Shown: piece by piece, positions 18,650-28,313 of the stretch | How the letters are laid out: each line of letters begins with the position of its first letter | How positions within the stretch are numbered: the stretch's first letter is position 1 | From: Verrucomicrobiota bacterium | Lineage (GTDB): Bacteria > Verrucomicrobiota > Verrucomicrobiia > Opitutales > UBA953 | DNA length: 64,000 nt | Direction: 5' to 3' | Assembly (NCBI GenBank): GCA_030834165.1 | Contig: JAURFU010000003.1 | Span: 20,860-84,859 of the forward strand | Program-made: the position numbers and the translations under genes | The notes under the pieces: model-generated | Databases searched by the model: none | What the model was told of the DNA's origin: nothing | The model's input: only the letters and a program-made list of their open reading frames with translations

Positions 18650-19438
18650 ATGGGTCTTCGCTCCGAACCAACCGCCGCCTCCGCGGCCCTCACCCTGCGT
18701 CACGTCACCAAGCGTTTCGACGGGGCTTCCGGCCAGGTCACCGCCTTGGAGGACATCACGCTCGAAGTCCGGGAAGGGGAGTTCCTCGCGATCGTCGGTC
18801 CTTCGGGTTGCGGCAAGTCGACCCTGCTTAGCCTGCTCGCCGGTCTGGAGCATACGAACGAGGGTACGATCAATCTCGGTGACCAGCCGGTCGAGGCCCC
18901 CGGACGCGACCGTCTCGTGATGTTCCAGCAGGATGCACTCTTCCCTTGGCTAAATGTCCTTGAGAACGTCCTCTTCGGCCTGCGCCTCAAGCCCGACCTC
19001 ACCGAGGCCGAACGCATCGAGTCCGCCCGCTACTATCTCAATCTCGTCGGTCTCGGCGACAAGGAGCGGGCCCGTCCGCATGAGCTTTCCGGCGGCATGC
19101 GTCAGCGCGTGGCCCTCGCTCGCTCGCTCGCGCCCAACCCGCGCGTGCTGCTCATGGACGAACCTTTCTCCGCCCTCGACGCGCTCACGCGCGAGCAGCT
19201 CTACGGCGACCTCCAGGGGATCTTCACGAAGCGGAAGAAGACCATCGTCCTCGTGACGCACAACATCCGCGAGGCGGTCTGCCTGGGGGACCGCGTCGTG
19301 CTCTTCTCCCCCAATCCCGGCAAGGTCCAGCAGGTCTTCGACATCGGCCTGCCGCGCCCGCGCCGGCTCAACGACCCGGCCCTCGCCAGCCTCGCCGCAG
19401 AGGTGACCGAGGCGCTCACCTCCCATCCCGCCAAGTAA
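18650..19438 (+). CDS. ABC transporter ATP-binding protein (SsuB/TauB type)
   Basis: The 262-residue ATPase has Walker A 'GPSGCGKST' (near residue 61), the Q-loop in 'VMFQQDALFPWLNV', the signature 'LSGGMRQRVALARSLA' and Walker B 'VLLMDEPFSALD', followed by a switch His in 'VLVTHNIREAV'. The 'DALFPW' region and 'VLFSPNPGKV' near the end are typical of nitrate/sulfonate/taurine importers. It energises uptake with the permease 2 bases downstream and the binding protein upstream. All catalytic residues are intact. Confidence 0.95.
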   Translation: MGLRSEPTAASAALTLRHVTKRFDGASGQVTALEDITLEVREGEFLAIVGPSGCGKSTLLSLLAGLEHTNEGTINLGDQPVEAPGRDRLVMFQQDALFPWLNVLENVLFGLRLKPDLTEAERIESARYYLNLVGLGDKERARPHELSGGMRQRVALARSLAPNPRVLLMDEPFSALDALTREQLYGDLQGIFTKRKKTIVLVTHNIREAVCLGDRVVLFSPNPGKVQQVFDIGLPRPRRLNDPALASLAAEVTEALTSHPAK

Positions 19439-19440
19439 CC

Positions 19441-20217
19441 ATGGCCTCGAAGCTTCCTCGTCCGGTCATCCCGACCCTCGTCGCCATCCTGCTGGTCGGA
19501 GGCTGGGAATGGTATGTCCGCAGCGGCCGCGTCAGCGAAGTCCTCTTCCCCGCGCCGTCGCATGTGCTGCGGTGGTTCTGGGATTCGCTGCTCAGCGGCG
19601 AACTGCTGTCCGCGACCTGGGTGACGATGCGTCGCCTGGTCATCGGCTTCGCCATCGGCGCCGCCCTCGGCGTGCCGCTCGGCGCCCTCTGCGCCCGCGT
19701 GCGCTGGGTCCGTGACACGCTCGGCGTCCTCGCCCTCGGCCTCCAGACCCTGCCTTCCGTCTGCTGGGTGCCGCTCGCGCTCCTCTGGTTCGGCATCCGG
19801 GAGGAGGCCGTCCTCTTCGTCGTCGTGATGGGTACGCTCTGGGCCGTGGTCCTCGCGGTGCAGGAGTCCGTCCTTAACGTCCCCCCGCTTTACCTCCGTG
19901 CCGCCCAGACGATGGGCTCGAAAAGCTGGCACCTCTGGTCCCGCGTCATCTTCCCCGCCGCGCTCCCCGGCGTGCTCAGCGGCATGAAGCAGGGCTGGGC
20001 CTTCGCCTGGCGCTCGCTCATGGCGGCGGAGATCTTCGTCGTCATCGTGACCGGCTTCGGCCTCGGTTCGCTCCTCAACGCCGGCCGTGAACTGCTCCGC
20101 ATGGATCAGGTGATGGGCGTGATGGCCGTGGTGATGCTGGTCGGGCTGCTCGCCGACCTGGTGTTCTTCGCGCCTTTCGAACGCTGGTTGCGTCGCTCCC
20201 GCGGCCTCGAGCGCTGA
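19441..20217 (+). CDS. ABC transporter permease (SsuC/TauC type)
   Basis: The 258-residue permease has about six helices. An EAA-type loop ('RAAQTMGSKSWHLWSRVIFPAALPGVLSGMKQG') contacts the ATPase. 'FPAPSHVLRWFWDSLLSGELLSATWVTMRRL' near the N-terminus matches the BPD_transp_1 family of sulfonate/taurine/nitrate importers. It is 2 bases after the ATPase gene and completes the importer. obgE follows after 54 bases with no visible terminator between. Confidence 0.94.
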   Translation: MASKLPRPVIPTLVAILLVGGWEWYVRSGRVSEVLFPAPSHVLRWFWDSLLSGELLSATWVTMRRLVIGFAIGAALGVPLGALCARVRWVRDTLGVLALGLQTLPSVCWVPLALLWFGIREEAVLFVVVMGTLWAVVLAVQESVLNVPPLYLRAAQTMGSKSWHLWSRVIFPAALPGVLSGMKQGWAFAWRSLMAAEIFVVIVTGFGLGSLLNAGRELLRMDQVMGVMAVVMLVGLLADLVFFAPFERWLRRSRGLER

Positions 20218-20271
20218 GCCGCCGCCTTTCCTCCTCGCCCTCGGGGCCGGGGACGCCCAACCTGCGGGCAA

Positions 20272-21570
20272 ATGTTTATCGACGAAGCCAAGGTTGTGTT
20301 GAAGTCCGGTGACGGCGGCCACGGCTGCGTCAGCTTCCGTCGCGAGAAATTCATCCCGAAGGGCGGACCTGACGGCGGTAACGGCGGCAAGGGCGGCGAC
20401 GTCATCCTCGTCTGCGACCGTAACGAGGGCGACCTCCAGGCCTATCGCTGGCAGCCGCACCGCCGCGCCCGCAACGGAGCGCCCGGCATGGGCCGCCAGT
20501 GCGCCGGTCCCGACGGCGCCGACCTGATCCTGCCGGTGCCTCCGGGCACGCAGGTCCTCGAAGAGGGCACCCATCGCCTCGTGGCCGAACTCACCGAGCA
20601 CGGCGAACGCGTCGTCCTCCTCGCCGGCGGCAAGGGCGGCCTCGGCAACATGAACTTCAAGAGCTCGGTCAACCAGGCTCCCCGCCGCACGACCCCGGGC
20701 TATCCCGGCGAAGAAGGCAACTTCCGCATCGTGCTCAAGACGATCGCCGACATCGGACTCGTGGGCTACCCCAACGCGGGAAAGTCGACGCTGACGAACC
20801 TCCTCACCGCCGCGCGCCCGAAGATGGCGCCGTATCCGTTCACGACCTTGCACGTCAACGTGGGCGTGATCGATTATCCCGACCGTTTCGACCGCATCGT
20901 GATGGCCGACATCCCGGGCCTCATCGAAGGCGCGCACGAGAACCGCGGCCTCGGCCACCAGTTCCTCCGCCACGTCGAGCGCTGCTCGCTCCTGGTCTTC
21001 ATCATCGACATGGCCGGCAGCGAGAACCGCGAGCCTTGGGACGACCATCGCGTCCTCGAGCGTGAACTGCGCCTCTACTCGCCGGTCCTCGCCGCCAAGC
21101 CGCGCATCATCGTGGCCAACAAGATGGACCTCCCGGCCGCCGCCGCGAAGCTCAAGAAGTTCCAGGAACGCGTGAAGGACCAGGTCATCCCGATCTCCTG
21201 CTACTCGCAGGAAGGCATCCAGGATTTCCGCGACAAGCTCTGGGCCGCGGTCAAAGGCCCGGTCGACCAGCGCCCGAAGGCCCCCGCTCCTTACGTCGAG
21301 CCCACCGTGGCCAAGCGCCTCGCGAAGGTCCATCCGGGCAAGGTCGTCGCTCCCAAGGCTAAGAAGGCCGCTAAGCCTGCCAAGCCCACCGCCAAGAATT
21401 CGAAGAAGGTCGCCCCCAAGGCCAAGCCCGTCGCGAAGAAGGCCGTGAAGGTCGTCGCGAAGAAGGCCGTCAAGCCGGTCGCGAAGAAGCAGCCGGTCAA
21501 GGCCGTGGCCAAGAAGAAGGCCGCCCCGGTGAAGAAGGCGGCCTCGAAGTCGAAGGCGAAGAAGAAGTAA
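20272..21570 (+). CDS. obgE: Obg GTPase with lysine/alanine-rich C-terminal tail
   Basis: The 432-residue protein is a ribosome-associated GTPase acting in 50S assembly and stress control. It has the glycine-rich Obg domain (residues about 1-157, 'GGHGCVSFRREKF', 'GGKGGLGN') and a G domain with G1 'GYPNAGKST' (near 165), G3 'DIPGLIEG' (near 213) and G4 'NKMD' (near 283). After about residue 355 the chain becomes a roughly 75-residue tail of Lys, Ala, Pro and Val in KKA/KPV/KAV repeats, like histone H1 or bacterial H1-like tails. This replaces the OCT domain of some Obg proteins. Codon use is unchanged, so it is not a frameshift artefact. It faces msrB across one base. Confidence 0.96.
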   Translation: MFIDEAKVVLKSGDGGHGCVSFRREKFIPKGGPDGGNGGKGGDVILVCDRNEGDLQAYRWQPHRRARNGAPGMGRQCAGPDGADLILPVPPGTQVLEEGTHRLVAELTEHGERVVLLAGGKGGLGNMNFKSSVNQAPRRTTPGYPGEEGNFRIVLKTIADIGLVGYPNAGKSTLTNLLTAARPKMAPYPFTTLHVNVGVIDYPDRFDRIVMADIPGLIEGAHENRGLGHQFLRHVERCSLLVFIIDMAGSENREPWDDHRVLERELRLYSPVLAAKPRIIVANKMDLPAAAAKLKKFQERVKDQVIPISCYSQEGIQDFRDKLWAAVKGPVDQRPKAPAPYVEPTVAKRLAKVHPGKVVAPKAKKAAKPAKPTAKNSKKVAPKAKPVAKKAVKVVAKKAVKPVAKKQPVKAVAKKKAAPVKKAASKSKAKKK

Positions 21571-21571
21571 G

Positions 21572-21582
<11 letters not shown>
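21560..21582. repeat. Palindrome joining the obgE and msrB stop codons
   Basis: AGAAGAAGTAA, one central G, then its perfect reverse complement spans the converging gene ends. Both genes finish with Lys-Lys codons AAG AAG TAA. It could form a weak hairpin on either strand, but it has little GC and no T-run beyond the stem. Confidence 0.6.
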
Positions 21583-22195
<613 letters not shown>

Positions 22196-22198
22196 GGC

Positions 22199-22516
22199 TT
22201 AGCTGAAGGATTTGCCGCAGCCGCAGGTGCTGGTGGCGTTGGGATTACGGACTTCGAAGCCCTTGCCGTGCAGGCCGTCGTCGAAGTGCACGGTCGATCC
22301 GTCGAGGTAGGCGTGGCTGGTGGGGTCGATGAGGATCTTCATGCCCTGGCTCTCGAACTCGAGGTCGCCTTCCTTGCGGACGTCGAAGGCCATGCCGTAT
22401 TCGAAACCGGAACAGCCGCCGGTCTCCACGAGGACGCGGAGGACGGACTCAGGGTTGGCCTGGGCTTTCTGGAGCACCTTGATCTGCGCGGCGGCGGCTT
22501 CGGTGAGGTTGATCAT
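22199..22516 (-). CDS. erpA: A-type iron-sulfur carrier (IscA/ErpA family)
   Basis: The 105-residue protein is at family length. The three conserved cysteines occur as 'GGCSGF' (Cys35) and C-terminal 'CGCGKSF', the typical A-type arrangement for holding and delivering Fe-S clusters to target proteins. It starts 'MINLTEAAAAQIK', also typical. ErpA, IscA and SufA cannot be separated by sequence alone, so the symbol is provisional. No isc or suf operon genes are nearby. It is upstream of msrB on the same strand. Confidence 0.9.
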   Translation of the reverse strand: MINLTEAAAAQIKVLQKAQANPESVLRVLVETGGCSGFEYGMAFDVRKEGDLEFESQGMKILIDPTSHAYLDGSTVHFDDGLHGKGFEVRNPNATSTCGCGKSFS

Positions 22517-22584
22517 GCCTACAACTTTAGGGGCATTCGGCGGGAGTCAAGGGGCGGCTCAGATCCCTTTCAACCCGGCCCGGT

Positions 22585-23643
22585 TCAGAGCGCGCAGCCC
22601 TGCTGCGTCTCGCGCGTCGGCCGGGCGATGAGGCCGCGGTGCGGTTCGTCCGGATAGGTCTCGCCCGCCCGAGCGCCCAGGAGGTGCGCGTCGCAGCACC
22701 TGAGGAGGTCGGCCAGGTTCTCGGTCCGGCGCATGTCATGGAGGAACTTGCCTTCGGTGTCCACGGCGAGGCCGATGAAGTTGAGGAATTTCTTGAGTCG
22801 TCCGGCCTGTTTCTCCGTGGCCTTGGCGGCGTCGCAGCATTCGTCGGCTAGCTCCTGGACGTAGGTCCGCACGTCGGCCAGCGTGGGCTTGAACGGCGTC
22901 AGGCCTTGCTGGACCTCGCGCCACTGGCGGAAGACCCACGGATTACGGATCGCATGGCGGCCCATCATCATGCCGTACGCCTTGGTGTCGGCGAGCAGAC
23001 GCTGGGCCTTGGCGGCTGAGGTGACGTCGCCGTTGGCGATGACGGGGCAGGGGACGGACGCGACGGCCCTGGCGATGGCGACGTAATCGACTTCCGACCA
23101 GTACAGGCCTTTGACGGTGCGTCCGTGCACGGTGAGGAGGTCGACCTGATGCTTGGCGACGATCGCGAGGATCTCATCGAAGCGTTCCTGTCCGTCGAAG
23201 CCGATGCGCATCTTGACCGTGAAGAGGCCGGGGATTTCCTGACGCATGGCGCCTAGGAGCTCGTTGATCTTGGCCGGGTCACGCAGGAGTCCGCCGCCGA
23301 CGTTCTTGCGGTACACCTTGGGCGCCGGGCAGCCCATGTTGAGGTCGATGCCGGCGACGGGGAGTTTCCGCAGTTCGCGGATGATCCGCAGCATGTGCGG
23401 GGTGTCCTCCCCGATGAGCTGCGCGAAGACCGGGCGCCCGGTGCCGTGGTTCACCACGGAATCGACGATGTGCTTCTCGGGCGTCGAGCTTTCGTGGACG
23501 CGGAAATACTCGGTCACGAACCAGTCGGGCGCGCCGCGCCGGCCGATGACGCGCATGAAGCCGGTGGTGGTCACGTCCTGCATCGGCGCGAGCACCGAGG
23601 GGCGCGTGCCGGCGACGACGGGCGTTGGCAACGGGCCGCTCAC
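22585..23643 (-). CDS. tRNA-dihydrouridine synthase
   Basis: The 352-residue FMN enzyme reduces uridines in tRNA. It has the barrel start 'VLAPMQDVTTTGFMRVI', 'DLNMGCPAPKVYRKNVGGGLL' (catalytic Cys), 'LLTVHGRTVKGLY', 'VIANGDVTSAAKAQRLL' and 'YGMMMGRHAIRNPWVF'. The Dus subtype (A, B or C) is not clear, though the GGG segment recalls DusB. Start is GTG 23643, which overlaps the TGA of the nuclease gene as GTGA, so translation is coupled. A short variable C-terminal tail follows the helical domain. Confidence 0.93.
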   Translation of the reverse strand: MSGPLPTPVVAGTRPSVLAPMQDVTTTGFMRVIGRRGAPDWFVTEYFRVHESSTPEKHIVDSVVNHGTGRPVFAQLIGEDTPHMLRIIRELRKLPVAGIDLNMGCPAPKVYRKNVGGGLLRDPAKINELLGAMRQEIPGLFTVKMRIGFDGQERFDEILAIVAKHQVDLLTVHGRTVKGLYWSEVDYVAIARAVASVPCPVIANGDVTSAAKAQRLLADTKAYGMMMGRHAIRNPWVFRQWREVQQGLTPFKPTLADVRTYVQELADECCDAAKATEKQAGRLKKFLNFIGLAVDTEGKFLHDMRRTENLADLLRCCDAHLLGARAGETYPDEPHRGLIARPTRETQQGCAL

Positions 23644-24083
23644 GCCTGCTTGCGCAGACGCGCGAGCGTCTCCGTCATGTCGTCGCAGACGTCCAGCACG
23701 GCCTTGGCCACGAAGACCGGGCGCTTGGCCTTCACGGCGAGCACGAGGGCGTCGCTGGGGCGGGCGTCGACTTCCGCGACCTTGCGGGCGACGGGGCCGT
23801 CCTGGCCGAGCAGGATGCGGGCGAAGAAGACGCCGTCCTTGACGTCCACGATCGCGACATGGACCACCGCGGCGTCGAGGCCGAGCAGGAGATGGAGCAT
23901 CAGGTCATGGGACTGAGGGCGGTCGGGGATGCGGCCGTCCAAGGCGCCCTGCAGTGCTTCGCCGACGGCGGGGTCGACCTGGATGAACATGGTCTTGAGG
24001 GCGGTCACGAGGAACACGGCGCTGCCTCCCTTGACGGGGATGACCTCGATGCCGGTGACGGGCACTGCCTCCAACTTGCTCAT
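23640..24083 (-). CDS. Bifunctional nuclease family protein (DUF151/BFN)
   Basis: The 147-residue soluble protein matches the BFN/DUF151 family: 'GSAVFLVTALKTMFIQVDP', 'HDLMLHLLLGLDAAVVHVAIVDVKDGVFFARILL' and 'DARPSDALVLAVKAKRPVFVA'. Related proteins show RNase and DNase activity in vitro, and some occur with Dus or other tRNA genes. ATG 24083 is the real start. The ORF track buries this protein at the end of a 909-residue open frame that is otherwise the shadow of the M3 peptidase gene. It overlaps dus by 4 bases. Confidence 0.88.
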   Translation of the reverse strand: MSKLEAVPVTGIEVIPVKGGSAVFLVTALKTMFIQVDPAVGEALQGALDGRIPDRPQSHDLMLHLLLGLDAAVVHVAIVDVKDGVFFARILLGQDGPVARKVAEVDARPSDALVLAVKAKRPVFVAKAVLDVCDDMTETLARLRKQA

Positions 24084-24191
24084 GCCGCAAAGTGTGCCCG
24101 CCGCGGCCTCCCCGCAAGCCCTCGCTGCTTTTCCGGCCGTCGGACCCGAGGGTTGCCTTGAAATCCGCCCCCGTTCCCGCAGGATGTCGGC

Positions 24192-26297
24192 GTGCATCCC
24201 TTCCTCGCCGACGACTTCCTTTTCGACTGGAGCCTCCTCAAGCCGGAACACGTCGAGCCGGATATCCGTGAGGCCTTGCGCCGCGCCCGCGCCAACGTCG
24301 ACGCGTTCAAGCAGACCAAGGAGGCCGACCTGACCTACGCGAAGGTGCTCCTCGGTTTCGAAGCCACGACCAAAGAGCTGTCCCGCGCCTGGGGACTGGT
24401 CTCGCACCTGGATTCGGTCCTCAACTCCCCGGAGCTGCGCAAGGCCTACAACGCGATGATGCCCGAGGTCACGGCGTTCTTCACGTCGCTGACGCTCGAT
24501 CCCGAACTTTGGGCGGTCTTCAAGGCGTATGCCGCCACCGCCGACGCGAAGGCCCTCACGGGCGTCCGCCGTCGCTTCCTCGAGGAGACGATGGCTGACT
24601 TCGAGGAGAACGGCGCCGACCTGCCCGCCGAAGGGAAGGCCCGCCTCGCCACGTTGAACGCCCAGCTGGCCGAGAAGACGCAGAAGTATTCCGAGAACGT
24701 CCTCGATTCGACCAACGCCTGGGAGCTCTTCATCGACGATGAGAAGCGCCTCGCCGGCCTGCCCGCCAGCGCGCTCGCCGCGGCGAAGCAGTCCGCGACC
24801 GCGAAGGGTAAGCCGGAGGCCTGGCGCTTCACGCTGCAGTCCCCGTCGGTCTTCCCCGTGCTCCAATACGCCGACGACGAAGACCTCCGCCGCCGGTGCT
24901 GGGAAGGCCTCGGTCAGGTCGGCCTGAAGGCCCCTTGGGACAACACCGCGCTCGTCGGCGAGATCCTCGCCCTCCGCCACGAGAAGGCCCGTCTGCTCGG
25001 CAAGAAGCACTTCGCCGACTTCACCACCGCCCGCCGCATGGCCCGCACCGGCGAGACCGCGCTGAAGTTCATCGAGGACATCGGCCGGCGCATCCGTCCG
25101 AAGTTCCAGGCCGAAGGCGTCGAGCTCGAGCAATACCGCGCCGCCAAGGCCGGCGACGCGCTCCGTTCGCTGCATCCGTGGGAATTCGGCTACTGGTCCG
25201 AGAAGATGCGCCGCGAGAAATATGATTTCGACGACGAGGCGCTGCGTCCGTGGTTCCCGGTCGACGGCGTGATCGCCGGCATGTTCCGCCTCTTCGGCGG
25301 GCTCTTCGGCATCCAGGTCGTCGCCCGCGACACCTATCACGTCGACCAGGCCACCGGCGCGAAGACCGTGGTCCGCGCCGCCGAACCGCGCGTCGAAGGC
25401 GCCCCGATCTGCGTCTGGCATCCCGAGGTGCGCTTCTACGAAGTGCGCGACGGCGACCGCCTGCTGGGCTCTTTCTACACCGACTGGTTCCCGCGCGAGT
25501 CGAAGAGGGGAGGGGCTTGGATGAACTTCTTCCGTACCGGCGGACCTCGTCCCGACGGCTCGTTCGCCCCGCATCTCGGCCTGATGTGCGGCAACTTCAC
25601 GCCGCCCGTCGCCGGCAAGCAGGCGCTGCTCAACCACGACGAGGTCACCACGGTCTTCCACGAGTTCGGCCACCTGCTCCATCACCTCCTCAGCGAAGTC
25701 GAGGTCGAATCCCTCTCCGGCGTGCGCGTCGCCTGGGACTTCGTCGAACTGCCCTCGCAGATCCTGGAGAACTGGTGCTGGGAGGAGGAATCCCTCGCCG
25801 TCTTCGCCCGTCATCATGAGACCGGCGCCCCGCTGCCGTCCGACCTGCTCGCCAAGCTCGACGCCGCCGCGAACTTCCGCTCGGCCTCCGTCTGCATGCG
25901 CCAGCTGGCCTTCTCCAAGCTCGACCTCGACCTGCACATCCGGGCCGAGGAACTCCGCGGACGCGACCTCGACGCCCATTGGAACGAGGACTTCGCCGAC
26001 TGGCAGGCCCGGACCACCCGCCGGGGACCCGCCATGGCCCGCCGGTTCAACCACCTCTTCTCGGATGCCACGGGGTATGCCGCGGGTTATTATTCGTATA
26101 AGTGGGCCGAAGCCCTCGAGGCCGACGCCTTCACCCGCTTCCTCAAGGAGGGGGTCCTCAACCCCGAGGTCGGCCGCGAACTCCGGACCAAGGTCCTGGC
26201 CAAGGGCAACTCCGAGCCGGCCGAGAAACTCTTCCGGGATTTCATGGGCCGGGACCTCGATCCGGAGGCCTTGCTGGAGCGCGACGGGCTGGCCTGA
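24192..26297 (+). CDS. prlC: M3 family oligopeptidase (oligopeptidase A-like)
   Basis: The 701-residue cytoplasmic zinc metallopeptidase carries the 'HEFGHLLHH' active site (near residue 490) followed by 'SLSGVRVAWDFVELPSQILENW', which supplies the third ligand and family signature. Further landmarks are 'GYYSYKWAEALEADAF' and 'EKLFRDFMGRD' near the C-terminus. It degrades short peptides, including cleaved signal peptides in E. coli. No ATG fits; GTG 24192 starts the conserved 'HPFLADDFLFDWSLLKPEHV' region. It is divergent from the nuclease-dus group. Confidence 0.94.
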   Translation: MHPFLADDFLFDWSLLKPEHVEPDIREALRRARANVDAFKQTKEADLTYAKVLLGFEATTKELSRAWGLVSHLDSVLNSPELRKAYNAMMPEVTAFFTSLTLDPELWAVFKAYAATADAKALTGVRRRFLEETMADFEENGADLPAEGKARLATLNAQLAEKTQKYSENVLDSTNAWELFIDDEKRLAGLPASALAAAKQSATAKGKPEAWRFTLQSPSVFPVLQYADDEDLRRRCWEGLGQVGLKAPWDNTALVGEILALRHEKARLLGKKHFADFTTARRMARTGETALKFIEDIGRRIRPKFQAEGVELEQYRAAKAGDALRSLHPWEFGYWSEKMRREKYDFDDEALRPWFPVDGVIAGMFRLFGGLFGIQVVARDTYHVDQATGAKTVVRAAEPRVEGAPICVWHPEVRFYEVRDGDRLLGSFYTDWFPRESKRGGAWMNFFRTGGPRPDGSFAPHLGLMCGNFTPPVAGKQALLNHDEVTTVFHEFGHLLHHLLSEVEVESLSGVRVAWDFVELPSQILENWCWEEESLAVFARHHETGAPLPSDLLAKLDAAANFRSASVCMRQLAFSKLDLDLHIRAEELRGRDLDAHWNEDFADWQARTTRRGPAMARRFNHLFSDATGYAAGYYSYKWAEALEADAFTRFLKEGVLNPEVGRELRTKVLAKGNSEPAEKLFRDFMGRDLDPEALLERDGLA

Positions 26298-26402
26298 GCC
26301 CGCCCGCCCCCGTCCGGTGCCCTGAAACCCGCAATAATTGGGTAACGGAGGCTTATTCCCCTTGCACAAGGGCCTATTTTCCTATGCGTAAGGCCTTTAC
26401 AG

Positions 26403-28304
26403 ATGAATCTCCGTAACATCGCAGTCATTGCTCACGTCGACCATGGCAAAACGACCCTGACCGACCGACTCCTCTACCAGTCCGGCATGTTCCGTGCCGA
26501 GGACCTCGACAAGCTCGCCGGCGGCCAGCACGGCCTGATCATGGACTCGGGCGACCTCGAGCGCGAACGCGGCATCACGATCACCGCCAAGAACTGCGCG
26601 ATCAAGTGGACCGACCCCCGCGACAAGAAGGAATATAAGATCAACCTGATCGACACCCCGGGCCACGCCGACTTCGGCGGCGAAGTCGAACGCGTGCTCA
26701 ACATGGCCGACGGTTGCCTCCTCGTCGTCGACTCCTTCGAAGGCCCGATGCCCCAGACCCGCTTCGTGCTCTCGAAGGCGCTCGCCCTCGGCCTGAAGCC
26801 CATCGTCGTCATCAACAAGATCGACAAGCCGTCCGCCCGTCCGGACGCCGTCGTCAACGAAGTCTTCGACCTCCTCGTCGCCCTCGACGCCCCGGAGTCC
26901 GCCCTCGACTTCCCGATCGTCTACGCTTCCGGCCGCGAAGGCTGGGGCACCCTCGACCGCGCCAAGACCGTCGAAGGCCAGCGTCCGAAGGACCTGATGG
27001 ACCTCTTCTACACCATCGTCGACAAGATCCCCGAGCCGTACGCCGAAGGTTCCTCCCGTGGCGCCGCCGCCGGTTTCAAGTCCCGCGCCGAAGCCCTCGC
27101 CAACCCCCTCCAGATCATGGTGACCGCCATGCTTTACTCCGACTACGTCGGTCGTATCGCCGTCGGTCGCGTGACCGCCGGTAAGATCGCCCCGGGCATG
27201 CCTGTGATGATGGTCACCCGCGCGGGTGAGCAGCATAAGCAGCGCGTCCTCGAAATCGAAGTCTTCGAGGCCCTCGGCCGCGTCAAGGCCCAGGAAGTCT
27301 CCGCCGGCGACATCTGCGCCGTCATCGGCCTCGACCATGTCGAGATCGGCGCGACCATCACCGACATCGAAGACCCCCGCCCGATGCCGCCCGTCAGCGT
27401 CGACGAGCCCACCGTGACCATGGCCTTCCGCGTCAACGACTCGCCCTTCGCCGGTCGCGACGGTAAGTTCGTCACCGGCCGCCAGGTCGGCGAACGCCTC
27501 GTCAAGGAACTTGAGAAGAACGTCGCCCTCCGCGTCGACCGCGAAGCCGGCGCCGACGCCTGGAAGGTCTCGGGCCGCGGCCTGATGCACCTCGGCGTGC
27601 TCATCGAGACCATGCGTCGCGAAGGCTACGAACTCTCCGTCGGTAAGCCCGAAGTGATCATGAAGACCATCGACGGCGTCCAGTGCGAGCCCGTCGAGAC
27701 CCTCGCGGTCGACTGCCCGGAAGCCTCCCAGAGCGACGTGATGTCCCTCGTCCTCGGCCGTCGCGGCGAGCTCCGCTCGATGGACGCCAAGGCCGGCACC
27801 AGCGGCTGGATCCACATGGAATTCAAGGTCCCGTCCCGCGCCCTCTTCGGCCTGCGCACCCTGATGCTCACCACCACCCGGGGCGAAGCCGTCATGTACC
27901 ATAACCTCCTCGGTTACGAGCCCGTCAAGGGCGAGGCCCCGCGTCGCGCCGCCGGCGTGATGATCGGTGGCGAAGCCGGTGCCGTCACCGCCTACTCCCT
28001 CGACCGTCTGTACGACCGTGGCGACTTCTTCGTGAAGCCGGCCGACGAGATCTACATGGGCCAGATCGTGGGCGAGCATTGCAAGGACAACGACCTCGAG
28101 ATCAACCTCGTCATCAACAAGAAGCTCTCCAACGTGCGCGCTTCCGGTTCCGACGACGCCGCCAAGATCAAGCCTACCCGCCAGATGTCCCTCGAGGCCT
28201 GCCTCGAATACATCGAGTCCGACGAGCTGGTCGAGATCACCCCGAACTTCATCCGCATGCGCAAGCGCTGGCTGACGGAGAACGAGCGCAAGCGTAACTC
28301 GTAA
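26403..28304 (+). CDS. typA: Ribosome-associated GTPase TypA/BipA
   Basis: The 633-residue translational GTPase starts 'NIAVIAHVDHGKTTLTDRLL' (G1) with G2 'ERGITI', G3 'DTPGHADFGGEVERVL' and G4 'NKID'. EF-G-like domains III and V and the TypA-specific C-terminal domain ('NKKLSNVRASGSDDA') follow. It acts in 50S assembly and stress adaptation. Length is slightly above the usual 600-610. The 105 bases upstream must hold its promoter; TTGCAC at 26362-26367 is a possible -35 box without a good partner. Its terminator lies inside the convergent tsaE gene. Confidence 0.97.
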   Translation: MNLRNIAVIAHVDHGKTTLTDRLLYQSGMFRAEDLDKLAGGQHGLIMDSGDLERERGITITAKNCAIKWTDPRDKKEYKINLIDTPGHADFGGEVERVLNMADGCLLVVDSFEGPMPQTRFVLSKALALGLKPIVVINKIDKPSARPDAVVNEVFDLLVALDAPESALDFPIVYASGREGWGTLDRAKTVEGQRPKDLMDLFYTIVDKIPEPYAEGSSRGAAAGFKSRAEALANPLQIMVTAMLYSDYVGRIAVGRVTAGKIAPGMPVMMVTRAGEQHKQRVLEIEVFEALGRVKAQEVSAGDICAVIGLDHVEIGATITDIEDPRPMPPVSVDEPTVTMAFRVNDSPFAGRDGKFVTGRQVGERLVKELEKNVALRVDREAGADAWKVSGRGLMHLGVLIETMRREGYELSVGKPEVIMKTIDGVQCEPVETLAVDCPEASQSDVMSLVLGRRGELRSMDAKAGTSGWIHMEFKVPSRALFGLRTLMLTTTRGEAVMYHNLLGYEPVKGEAPRRAAGVMIGGEAGAVTAYSLDRLYDRGDFFVKPADEIYMGQIVGEHCKDNDLEINLVINKKLSNVRASGSDDAAKIKPTRQMSLEACLEYIESDELVEITPNFIRMRKRWLTENERKRNS

Positions 28305-28313
28305 GCCGTCCGC

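Noticed and set aside
21350-21570. DNA tandem repeat at the obgE 3' end
   Set aside because: The repetition follows Lys/Ala codons in frame; units vary in length and sequence, so it is a low-complexity coding tail, not a satellite.
23640-26369. 909-residue minus-strand ORF
   Set aside because: Only its last 147 codons (23640-24083) encode a real protein, the bifunctional nuclease. The rest is the antisense of the M3 peptidase gene with biased, low-complexity translation.
26341-26402. Possible sigma-54 promoter before typA (TTGCA at 26362)
   Set aside because: The nearest GG is 12 rather than 10 bases before the GC, so the -24/-12 spacing fails.
26397-28079. 560-residue minus-strand ORF opposite typA
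   Set aside because: Shadow frame rich in Gly/Asp/His with no domain, fully covered by typA.
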